Shown here piece by piece: positions 7,309 through 14,562 of a DNA stretch of 21,645 nucleotides (its first letter is position 1; every line of letters begins with the position of its first letter). Under the pieces are notes generated by a model. The model saw only the letters and a program-made list of their open reading frames with translations. It was not told where the DNA came from and did not search any database. This stretch comes from a virus, in the IMG/VR virus record IMGVR_UViG_3300032117_002412, positions 1-21,645 of that record. One strand, 5' to 3'. The position numbers and the translations under genes are program-made.

Positions 7309-7316
7309 GCTAAATA
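7309..7316 (+). promoter_or_regulatory. Degenerate late promoter GCTAAATA for the virion operon
   Basis: GCTAAATA keeps the TAAATA core (6/8 to consensus). Predicted initiation near 7322 falls downstream of the ATG at 7317 and 19 nt before the ATG at 7341, supporting the latter as the start. Confidence 0.5.
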
Positions 7317-7340
7317 ATGGGCATAGATGAGGATACCAAG

Positions 7341-8441
7341 ATGCCACCATTAACCCTCTGGAAGGGTGTAAACGTAAAGACCAACGATTACAAGTTCATC
7401 GACCGATCGGTCGGAGAATACTTCAGGATCAGCGGAACGGAGATCTGGGTGCACAAGTATCTCGGTCCCGCCGCGGCATCAGGATCGTCGACCGCAGCCG
7501 TGCCAGAGCTGCAGATACAGGATCTGCTCAACATGGAGATCAGGGATCGCAAGTATGATCCAGACATCTACAGCCTCAAGGGGCACTACACCGTCAGCGA
7601 CACGGAGTTTGACCTGCGACAGTTTGGGTTGTTCCTCAGCAACGACACGGTGTTCATGACCTTCCATCTCAACGACATGGTCAACAGCATAGGACGCACC
7701 CTGATGAGCGGCGACGTCATAGAGGTGCTGCATAGGCGAGATGACCTCGTGCTGGGATCGGACGTTAGCATCAGCAAATACTACGTGATACAGGAGGGCA
7801 CGCGCCCTGCGGAGGGTTGGAGCCCGACGTGGTGGAACCACATGTGGCGAGTCAAATGCACACCAATAACCGACAGCCAGGAATACAAGGACATACTCAA
7901 CCTACCGGCCACAGACATCAACGGCGATCCGGTTCCCAACGCCAACGGTCATGGCACGGTGACCTTGAGCGATCTCATCAGCACCTACAACACCGAGATA
8001 TCCAACAACGATGCCGTGGTGCAGCAGGCCACCAATGAGGTGCCGTTCCGCAACCTGCAGAGCGCACAGTTCTACATCATACCAAGGAATGCGGACCAAC
8101 CGGTGAGCATATTGATCAGCGACGGCATACCCCCAGACGGCAGCAAGCCCGTGCCCAGCGGCACATCGTTCCCAACCGAACCCCTGATAGGAGACTATTT
8201 CCTCAGGACGGACTACATGCCAGCCATGCTGTTCAAGAGGGAGAAGGGTCCCGTGACCGGTTCGGGGATATGGGTGAGGACGGAGGTGAACTGGAGGACC
8301 AGCTGGACTCCGGCCAACGTGCTGCTGAGCAGCTTCATAAACAACACCACGCAGACCACGCTGCAGGATGGCAGCGTGATACCAGAGCAGCAGGATATCA
8401 GGACCACGCTTCAGAGGAAGCTGGATCCAGACATCATATAA
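7341..8441 (+). CDS. Virion structural protein conserved in T4-like phages
   Basis: The product is 366 aa from the ATG at 7341, which has GAGGAT about 6 nt upstream; an in-frame ATG at 7317 overlaps the likely late promoter. Recognisable stretches are NVKTNDYKFIDRSVGEYF, HKYLGP, IQDLLNMEIRDRKYDPD, FDLRQFGLFLSNDTVFMTFH and MWRVKCTPITDSQEYKDIL. I associate this set with virion structural proteins of aquatic T4-like phages. The position just before a lysozyme and gp15 suggests a neck or tail-end component, and a gp14-like role is possible but not shown. The C-terminal part (about 230-366) looks like a variable, surface-exposed region rich in Pro, Gly and Thr. Its stop overlaps the ribosome site of the next gene. 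Confidence 0.75.
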   Translation: MPPLTLWKGVNVKTNDYKFIDRSVGEYFRISGTEIWVHKYLGPAAASGSSTAAVPELQIQDLLNMEIRDRKYDPDIYSLKGHYTVSDTEFDLRQFGLFLSNDTVFMTFHLNDMVNSIGRTLMSGDVIEVLHRRDDLVLGSDVSISKYYVIQEGTRPAEGWSPTWWNHMWRVKCTPITDSQEYKDILNLPATDINGDPVPNANGHGTVTLSDLISTYNTEISNNDAVVQQATNEVPFRNLQSAQFYIIPRNADQPVSILISDGIPPDGSKPVPSGTSFPTEPLIGDYFLRTDYMPAMLFKREKGPVTGSGIWVRTEVNWRTSWTPANVLLSSFINNTTQTTLQDGSVIPEQQDIRTTLQRKLDPDII

Positions 8442-8453
8442 GGAGATACGGAG

Positions 8454-9083
8454 ATGGGGTTCGATTTCAATTTCAGCGTTGATGTTCTACAGCAGGCCAT
8501 GCCGCGGCTGCCTGATTCAGACGGATGGTTTGAATCCATGGACAAGCTTCTGCCGCTTTACAACATCACCAGTGCCATAAGGGTGGCCATGTTCCTCGCA
8601 CAGACCGGGCACGAGAGCGGCGATTACAACGAGATAGAGGAGAACCTCAACTACAGGGCGACAACCCTGCAGGAGGTGTTCCCGCGCTACTTTAGGGATG
8701 CGGATCCCAACGATTACGCGCATCAGCCAGAGAAGATAGCCAACAGGGTCTACGGCGGACGCATGGGCAACGGCGACGAGGACAGCGGAGATGGATGGAA
8801 GTTCCATGGCCGCGGCATACTGCAGATAACGGGCCACGACAACTACGCCGCATGCAGCCAAGCCATATACGGTGACGATAGATTGCTTGATAACCCTGAG
8901 CTCCTGTGCGAGAAGGATGGGGCAGTGGCATCAGCATGCTGGTTTTGGACCAACAGGCACCTAAACGAATGGAGCGACCAGGAGAACGTCAAGGAGGTCA
9001 CCCGCAGGATCAACGGCGGGTTCATAGGGCTCGCCGATCGCGAGCAGAGGTATCGCAGGATACTTGGATCCATCGGACAGTGA
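8454..9083 (+). CDS. Glycoside hydrolase family 19 lysozyme/endolysin
   Basis: The 209-aa protein matches GH19 chitinase-like lysozymes. It has MFLAQTGHES with probable catalytic E54, IEENLNY with second acid E63, and the cleft motif WKFHGRGILQITGHDNY at about 115-131. It would cleave the beta-1,4 glycan of peptidoglycan. No signal peptide or transmembrane anchor is present, so it needs a holin or must act in the virion. AAGGAG lies 8 nt before the ATG and overlaps the previous stop. The gene sits between two virion structural genes. This leaves open whether it is the lysis endolysin or a tail-associated enzyme; there is no fused baseplate domain as in T4 gp5. Confidence 0.9.
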   Translation: MGFDFNFSVDVLQQAMPRLPDSDGWFESMDKLLPLYNITSAIRVAMFLAQTGHESGDYNEIEENLNYRATTLQEVFPRYFRDADPNDYAHQPEKIANRVYGGRMGNGDEDSGDGWKFHGRGILQITGHDNYAACSQAIYGDDRLLDNPELLCEKDGAVASACWFWTNRHLNEWSDQENVKEVTRRINGGFIGLADREQRYRRILGSIGQ

Positions 9084-9128
9084 TGGGATGTATGGCATAA
9101 CAAAGGCATCAGCAAGGACACAACACGC

Positions 9129-10781
9129 ATGCAATTCTGGTACACCGAACAGCTTCGCAACTACAGGCTGCAGTTCATACGGGCATTCTCAAATTTCTAC
9201 GTGCAGACAGGGCCCGACAGCAGCGGTGCGGTCACCCTCAGCCAGGTGCCATGCAGGTACGGCGATGTGTCGAGGATAGCTGCCACCATAGTGGCCGGCA
9301 ACTCGGAGAACAAGGTGCCGCCCGTGCCGTTCATCACATGCACGGTCACGGGGTTGGCTATGAACGCCTCGCGCAGGCAGGACCCAAACTTCGTGGGCAC
9401 CATACAGGTGACCGAGAGGGAGTACGACGCCGAGAACAATCGCTACCTACAGAACCAAGGTAACAAGTACACCATCCAGAGATACATGCCCATACCTTAC
9501 GATCTGACCATGCAGGTTGACATATGGAGCAACAACCTCCAGATCAAGGAGCAGATACTGGAGCAGATACTGACCCTGTACAATCCAAGCATCGAGATAC
9601 AGACCAGCAACAGCAACCTCGATTGGACGGTGATCAGCCTGATAGAGCTCGAGGAGATAGCATGGAGCAGCAGGAGCATACCCATCGGCACCGATAATCC
9701 CATAGAGGTCACCACCCTGACGTTCAAGGTGCCGATATGGATAAACCCACCCGCCAAGGTGAAGAAGCAGAAGCTGATCGAGCAGATAATAACCAACGTG
9801 ATCAGCGGCATCAAGGAGGTCCCCGAGCAGTGGGATTGGAGCGAATACGAGTTCTTCAGCCGCAAGATCACCACGCCCGGCGACTTTGACATAGCGCTTA
9901 GCTGGACAGGATCGTCATACAGCGCGAGCCTGACGGGAGGCAACGGCGATCCATCTGACCCAGATGGCAGGCCCACGATAACGACCGGCAAGCACAATCC
10001 AACCATGACCGCCGGGACGAGCTTCGCCTACAACGGCATCACCATCAACATAGCGGATGCAAGCCTGGAAGGGGTGGTGTCGGCCTGCCGCGCCGCGTTG
10101 GCTGGCACCAAATACCAATGCCAGATCTACAACTTCGATCAGATACAGTTCACGAACTGGACGGCCGGAGACAACGTGTTCGCCAACGTGGTTGGGCAAC
10201 CCGTGCAGGACATGGGATTGCTACCCACCTCATATCCCGGCGGTAACCTAAGCTGGCCCAGGCTGCTGGAGGTGTATGGCAACATAAAGCCATATGCGGC
10301 ATACGGCACCAACGCCAGCCAGCTGAGGATAATCACCGACATAGAGGATTCAGACCTAGACATAGTGGGGTGGATCGACCTTGATCCGGTGGATCAGAAT
10401 CTGCTGACCTGGACCATGGACCAGCAGAGCTTGCCAGGCACCACCCTGGCTGCGATAAACGCCATCGTCGACCCAAGCAAGGTCGGACCCGGATATGGAT
10501 TGCCGCCGGCCGTGACGGGGCAGCGATACCTGCTGCTGTCAGCTCCAACGCAGAGCAGCACGTCTTGGGGAGATTTCAGCAGCACAGCGGTGAACGGCAA
10601 CGACATAGTGGAGTTTGACGGGCAGAGGTGGAACGTGAGCTTTGACTCTGTGGCCAACGTTGGCACCAAGCAGTACGTGATCAATCAGTTCAACGGCAAG
10701 CTGCTGTCGTGGAAGTCCGGAGAATGGTCAGAGTACATATCGAGATCATATGCGCACGGCCAATGGCGCTTCAGCCTGTGA
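9129..10781 (+). CDS. Tail completion/sheath stabiliser protein (gp15-like) with long C-terminal extension
   Basis: The first ~230 residues parallel T4 gp15: MQFWYTEQLRNYRLQFIRAFSNF, then VPCRYGD, FITCTVTGLAMN, YDLTMQVDIWSNN, EQILEQILTLYNPS and IWINPPAKVKKQKLI. gp15 caps the tail and binds the neck. T4 gp15 is 272 residues, while this one is 550. The extension contains a domain at about 297-366 (SFAYNGITINIADASLEGVV through GQPVQDMGLLP) that resembles the beta-domain repeated in the sheath protein of this phage. The final ~80 residues (GQRYLLLSAPT, WGDF, VEFDGQRWNV, SWKSGEWSEY) look like a DUF2793-type surface module. AAGGA lies 10 nt before the ATG. Confidence 0.75.
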   Translation: MQFWYTEQLRNYRLQFIRAFSNFYVQTGPDSSGAVTLSQVPCRYGDVSRIAATIVAGNSENKVPPVPFITCTVTGLAMNASRRQDPNFVGTIQVTEREYDAENNRYLQNQGNKYTIQRYMPIPYDLTMQVDIWSNNLQIKEQILEQILTLYNPSIEIQTSNSNLDWTVISLIELEEIAWSSRSIPIGTDNPIEVTTLTFKVPIWINPPAKVKKQKLIEQIITNVISGIKEVPEQWDWSEYEFFSRKITTPGDFDIALSWTGSSYSASLTGGNGDPSDPDGRPTITTGKHNPTMTAGTSFAYNGITINIADASLEGVVSACRAALAGTKYQCQIYNFDQIQFTNWTAGDNVFANVVGQPVQDMGLLPTSYPGGNLSWPRLLEVYGNIKPYAAYGTNASQLRIITDIEDSDLDIVGWIDLDPVDQNLLTWTMDQQSLPGTTLAAINAIVDPSKVGPGYGLPPAVTGQRYLLLSAPTQSSTSWGDFSSTAVNGNDIVEFDGQRWNVSFDSVANVGTKQYVINQFNGKLLSWKSGEWSEYISRSYAHGQWRFSL

Positions 10782-10784
10782 TAC

Positions 10785-10792
10785 CATAAATA
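10785..10792 (+). promoter_or_regulatory. Late promoter-like CATAAATA abutting the next start codon
   Basis: The motif lies in a 16-base string ACCATAAATATCAGAT (10783-10798) that is identical at 21194-21209. Predicted initiation is near 10798, essentially at the ATG at 10797, so a transcript from here would be leaderless or would miss this start codon. Confidence 0.6.
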
Positions 10793-10796
10793 TCAG

Positions 10797-11546
10797 ATGC
10801 TACGCGAAGAAGAACGCATACGAGACATCAACGCATCCGAGTTTGAGCGGGTGTTCACTCCTGACATACGCAAGGTCGTCAAGACCATACGAGAGTATGG
10901 GTTTGATCTCAGGGTGGTAGGCGGGGCCGTCAGGGATTTCCTGAGGGACACTCCGCCACGCGACATAGATTTCGCCACCGACGCGGATCCCAGCGAGCTG
11001 ATATACATCCTGCAGCTGGAGGGCATAGATTTCGATGCCAAGGGCATAGGGCACGGCACGATCAAGGCAAGGTTCGGCGACGACAAGATAGACATAACCA
11101 GCATGACCTACAAGCTGGGATTGGATGATCACAAGGTCAGGATAACCAGGAGATCGACATGGGAGCAGGATGCGCTGTCCAGGGATCTCACCATCAACAG
11201 CCTGATCATGGACCTAAACGGCCGCATATATGATTACGTGGGAGGTTTGGACGATCTCGCCAATGGCGTGGTTAGGTTCAACCCAGGTACCGCAGAGCAT
11301 ATCGGGGAGGACCCGCATCTCATCATGCGTTGGTTCAAGGCTCTGGGATACTTCAACCATCCAACCTGGCCAAAGAGAGACTGGGATGCCATACGAGAGC
11401 ATCTGCCCTTGCTGGCCAAGATACGCGACGACGAGAAGACCGCAAAGGAGATAACCTCCATAATGCAAGGCATGAACGCCAGCAAGGTGCACGGCATGAT
11501 GTGCCGTTCCGGTGCCGCTGAGTACCTAGATTTAACTTGCGACTGA
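10797..11546 (+). CDS. CCA-adding enzyme / poly(A) polymerase head-domain protein
   Basis: The 249-aa protein has the class II nucleotidyltransferase head: VVGGAVRDFL at 40-49, RDIDFATDA with metal-binding D56 and D58, a third acid at D99 in KIDI, and DALSRDLTINSL at 125-136. A shortened neck follows (FNPGTAEHIGEDPHLIMRWFKALGYF). It would transfer nucleotides to an RNA 3' end. Typical family members are about 400 residues or more, so most of the RNA-binding body and tail is missing. CCA repair of tRNAs, poly(A) addition or another substrate are all possible. No ribosome site precedes the ATG, and the late promoter touches it. A GTG at 10851 is an alternative start, but it would drop an apparently conserved N-terminal helix. 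Confidence 0.85.
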   Translation: MLREEERIRDINASEFERVFTPDIRKVVKTIREYGFDLRVVGGAVRDFLRDTPPRDIDFATDADPSELIYILQLEGIDFDAKGIGHGTIKARFGDDKIDITSMTYKLGLDDHKVRITRRSTWEQDALSRDLTINSLIMDLNGRIYDYVGGLDDLANGVVRFNPGTAEHIGEDPHLIMRWFKALGYFNHPTWPKRDWDAIREHLPLLAKIRDDEKTAKEITSIMQGMNASKVHGMMCRSGAAEYLDLTCD

Positions 11547-11561
11547 ACATCTTCATAGGGC

Positions 11562-11586
11562 AAACTCAGTAAACTAACCTGGGTTT
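11562..11586 (+). other. Hairpin just before the first glycosyltransferase gene
   Basis: AAACTCAG (11562-11569) pairs with CTGGGTTT (11579-11586), eight pairs including one G-U, with a 9-nt loop. It ends 5 nt before the ATG at 11592, where no ribosome site is visible. There is no T tract, so it is not a standard terminator; it could control translation or mark an RNA processing site. Confidence 0.4.
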
Positions 11587-11591
11587 ACGGC

Positions 11592-12449
11592 ATGAAGAAA
11601 GATCTCATAATAGGCTGCTACACCAACTATGATTGGGACAAGATCAAGTTCTGGGTCAACAGCATAGACGCATCCGGTTTCACCGGTGACAAGGCCATGG
11701 TGATATACAACAGCGACGTGCAGACGGCGCAGATGGTGGCCAACAAGGGTTTCAAGATATTTGGCTTCAACCAAGATCCCGTTACTGGTAACCTGTCGTA
11801 TCCCGGACAGCTGATCGTGGTGGTGCAGCGATTCCTGGATCTATATCGCTTCACCGGGACCATGGATCTGTCGCAGTACAGATACATCATACACACCGAT
11901 GTCAAGGACGTGGTGTTCCAGACCAATCCCAGCGATTGGCTGACCGAGAACATGGGCGATGCCAAGATACTGGCCAGCTGCGAGAGCTTGCGCTACAGGG
12001 ACGAGCCTTGGGGCAACGAGAACATGGCCAACAGCTTCCCGATGGTGTACGAGACCATCAAGGACCAACCAATATGGAACTGCGGCGTGCAAGCAGGCGA
12101 TCCAATCGCGCTGCGCGACCTCTGGCTCAACATATATCTGGCATCGGTGGGCAGCCAAGCGACCAGCAGGGTCTACAACCCAGACCAAGCGGCATACAAC
12201 GTGCTGATGAACATGGATGCCTACAGGAGCATGGCGAGATATGCCATGAGCGAGGATGGATGGGCATGCCAGGCGGGCACGACCATCGATCCTGCCAAGA
12301 TAGCTGATTTCAAACCACATCTGATAGAACCGCAACCAATCTGGAAGGATGGGTACGCATGCACGTCAACAGGCGTCAGGCATGCCATACTGCATCAATA
12401 CGACAGGGTGCCAGGTTGGAGATCGGTGGTTGAGGGTAGGTATTCCTGA
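11592..12449 (+). CDS. Glycosyltransferase, GT-A type
   Basis: The 285-aa protein begins with a strand and loop (KKDLIIGCYTNYDWDKIKFW). The probable metal/sugar-nucleotide site is RYIIHTDVKDVVFQTNP, with D103 and D106. The acceptor/second motif is IWNCGVQAGDPIALRDL near 161-177. This layout is common to nucleotide-sugar transferases of the GT-A fold; the sugar and acceptor cannot be told. There is no signal peptide or membrane segment. A hairpin stands where a ribosome site is expected. Its stop overlaps the next ATG by one base (TGATG), so translation of the two is likely coupled. It opens a run of four glycosyltransferase genes. Confidence 0.8.
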   Translation: MKKDLIIGCYTNYDWDKIKFWVNSIDASGFTGDKAMVIYNSDVQTAQMVANKGFKIFGFNQDPVTGNLSYPGQLIVVVQRFLDLYRFTGTMDLSQYRYIIHTDVKDVVFQTNPSDWLTENMGDAKILASCESLRYRDEPWGNENMANSFPMVYETIKDQPIWNCGVQAGDPIALRDLWLNIYLASVGSQATSRVYNPDQAAYNVLMNMDAYRSMARYAMSEDGWACQAGTTIDPAKIADFKPHLIEPQPIWKDGYACTSTGVRHAILHQYDRVPGWRSVVEGRYS

Positions 12450-13423
12450 TGCAGATAGATCTCAACACCCTGTATTCCAGGGAGGATGCTTTCATAAAGT
12501 CGCTGCATAGGCCCAAACCCTATAAGCAAGGGCGCAGCATAGTCACCACATGCTACGACAGGGAGATACCAGGCACATGGGTCTTGCTGTCAGAGCTGAG
12601 GAGATTGCACTGCGGTCTACCCATCGAGGTGTTCCACAGGGCCGGAGAGCTCAGCGACGACCAGATAGCATTGCTTGAATCCGCCATACCGGGGCAGGTT
12701 ACGGTCAAGGAGATCAAGGGCAATGCCAAGGACTTCGTGAGCCGCTACGGCCACACGCACGGATGGTCATGCAAGATATACGCGCTGACGGAGAGCGAGC
12801 ACGATGAGAACCTGTGGATCGATGGCGACAACTATCCCACACGCAACCCAGAGTTCCTGTTTGACGATCCTGAATATCTGGCCAAGGGCAGCCTGTTCTG
12901 GCGAGACATGTTCAGCCCTGATTCCGCCAACCAATACGCGGATGGCAGCCCCATGTGGCCCATATTCAACGTTCCGATCAACGACGCCGAACCGTTTGAG
13001 GCGGGACAGCTGCTGATCAACAAATCCAAGCGCTGGGCTGAGCTGGCATTGGTCAGATACTACGCCGATAACTGCGAGGTGTACTACCACTTCGGTGGTG
13101 ATAAGGAGACGTTTAAGTTCGCATGGCAGAGGATGGGCATGCTGGGCAACGTGCATCCCATGCGGATCAACTACCATTCGGATCCAAACGTGCCGTTTGG
13201 TTTCATGCCGTACGGTCCGTTCAGCAAGGGTGATCCAAACCAATATCACAAGTGGGGAGGAGGAACGGTCATGGTGCAACGCGACAGGGAGGGCAGGGAG
13301 CTGTTCAACCATCGCAACATGCAGAAGCTCAGGCTGGGTTCAAATCCCGTGTACCACGACATAACCAACGAGAAGCATTACCACAGCCACATAGAGGCTC
13401 TGGCCAAACGCATGGGAGCGTGA
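12449..13423 (+). CDS. Glycosyltransferase, mannosyltransferase-like (MNN1/Mannosyl_trans3 type)
   Basis: The 324-aa protein has SIVTTCYDREIPGTWVLLSEL and LPIEVFHRAGELSDDQ near 30-71, then WSCKIYALTESEHDENLWIDGDNYP at 106-130. The D125-G-D127 of the latter is the probable DxD metal site. This order matches the alpha-mannosyltransferase family first described in yeast cell-wall synthesis. A later YYHFGGDKETFKFAW segment is also typical, while donor and acceptor are unknown. The start codon overlaps the previous stop, and the next gene begins 1 nt after its stop. Ile and Arg codons favour ATA and AGG as in the late virion genes. Confidence 0.85.
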   Translation: MQIDLNTLYSREDAFIKSLHRPKPYKQGRSIVTTCYDREIPGTWVLLSELRRLHCGLPIEVFHRAGELSDDQIALLESAIPGQVTVKEIKGNAKDFVSRYGHTHGWSCKIYALTESEHDENLWIDGDNYPTRNPEFLFDDPEYLAKGSLFWRDMFSPDSANQYADGSPMWPIFNVPINDAEPFEAGQLLINKSKRWAELALVRYYADNCEVYYHFGGDKETFKFAWQRMGMLGNVHPMRINYHSDPNVPFGFMPYGPFSKGDPNQYHKWGGGTVMVQRDREGRELFNHRNMQKLRLGSNPVYHDITNEKHYHSHIEALAKRMGA

Positions 13424-13424
13424 C

Positions 13425-14561
13425 ATGGTCGACACCTGCTCAACCGTTAGATACCAAGATTCTTGGGGATTCAAGAGGGAGCCTATCAGGCCGGAATCGC
13501 TGCGCCTAGACTACTGCGGCGGCATGAGATTCGACGATAACTTCGATTGGGACAACGCATGGTATGATGCCCTGCAGATAAACGACAACACGCTGCTGCT
13601 GATAGGGGCACCGCTGTACCACGCCAAGGGTTGGATAAACGCCAACGTGTCATTCACGGATCAGCACGGCGGCAGGCTACCCTGCCAGTTCATGGATCTG
13701 GATAGGGTATGCTACACGGCGCTCACTGTGGGCGGGCAGCTGAACCACATCGACATGTCAACGCAGCACGAGACCGTTCGCATACCCATCAACCGAGACG
13801 ACGGTGCGTTCAACGGTCGCAAGGCCATGGTGACGCTGCAGAAGAACAACCCCATACAGTGGATAAGGCAATGGGTGACATACCATCGCAGGGTGCATGG
13901 GATAGATGGTTTTCTGATATACGACAACTCCAGCACCGACTACACATCGGCTGATCTCGAGGCTGGATTGGCCGATCTAGATGCCGTCATACGCATAGTG
14001 GAATGGCCATATCCATACGGCCCACAGGGCAGCGATCTGGCACCATGGGACAGCGACTACGGCCAGTATGCCATGCTCGAGCACGCCAAATGGCGTTATC
14101 TCAAGGGTGCATCCCTGGTCCTCAACAACGACATAGACGAGTTCATAGTCACCGACGGCGTTGACATGGATTCGATGGCGCAACATCTGCGCAATGCGCA
14201 GGCACAGTGCCTGAGATACAAGGGTGTGTGGATAGAGCCATACGATGTGGCCAACGGCAGATCCGCTGATGAGGTGCCATTCGCGGATAGGCGCATCAGC
14301 GACTACTATTGCGTCGATCCAAACAACAAGAGGGGCATAGGTTACAAATGGATGCTAACACCAAGCATGCAGACCTTGAACTATCAATGGTTGGTGCATC
14401 ACGTCAACGGCCCGATGTTGGAGAGCAACCAGCTGTTCTATGCCCATTACCTCGCCCTCAACACCAATTGGAGCTGGAAGAGGGATCGGTTTGACGGCGA
14501 TCCACAGGACCTAATCGTGAACGAGAAATTGCTAGATGGCCTGAGAAGGATGGGTGAGTGA
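13425..14561 (+). CDS. Glycosyltransferase, GT92/DUF23-like
   Basis: This 378-aa protein has an N-terminal ~130-residue beta-rich region followed by a catalytic domain. The signature is NNPIQWIRQWVTYHRRVHGI with FLIYDNSSTD at about 141-172, then LVLNNDIDEFIV at 231-242 with D236 and D238 as the DxD. The later KWMLTPSMQ and LVHHVNG segments fit the same family, which includes GT92 galactosyltransferases. GGGAG lies 6 nt before the ATG. The product shares its NEE/NP...W...H...YDN/NYASTD plan with the glycosyltransferase encoded at 18275-19042 on the other strand. No membrane segment is seen. Confidence 0.85.
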   Translation: MVDTCSTVRYQDSWGFKREPIRPESLRLDYCGGMRFDDNFDWDNAWYDALQINDNTLLLIGAPLYHAKGWINANVSFTDQHGGRLPCQFMDLDRVCYTALTVGGQLNHIDMSTQHETVRIPINRDDGAFNGRKAMVTLQKNNPIQWIRQWVTYHRRVHGIDGFLIYDNSSTDYTSADLEAGLADLDAVIRIVEWPYPYGPQGSDLAPWDSDYGQYAMLEHAKWRYLKGASLVLNNDIDEFIVTDGVDMDSMAQHLRNAQAQCLRYKGVWIEPYDVANGRSADEVPFADRRISDYYCVDPNNKRGIGYKWMLTPSMQTLNYQWLVHHVNGPMLESNQLFYAHYLALNTNWSWKRDRFDGDPQDLIVNEKLLDGLRRMGE

Positions 14562-14562
14562 C

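Noticed and set aside
7105-7317. Plus-strand 70-codon frame
   Set aside because: It lies opposite the 47-aa minus gene and its promoter; the product is a low-complexity mix without a ribosome site.
7317-7340. ATG at 7317 as start of the virion structural gene
   Set aside because: It overlaps the GCTAAATA box and precedes the predicted transcription start; the ATG at 7341 has GAGGAT at good spacing.
12767-13312. 181-codon minus-strand frame
   Set aside because: It is a shadow of the mannosyltransferase-like gene, which has a clear family signature and start/stop coupling on both sides.
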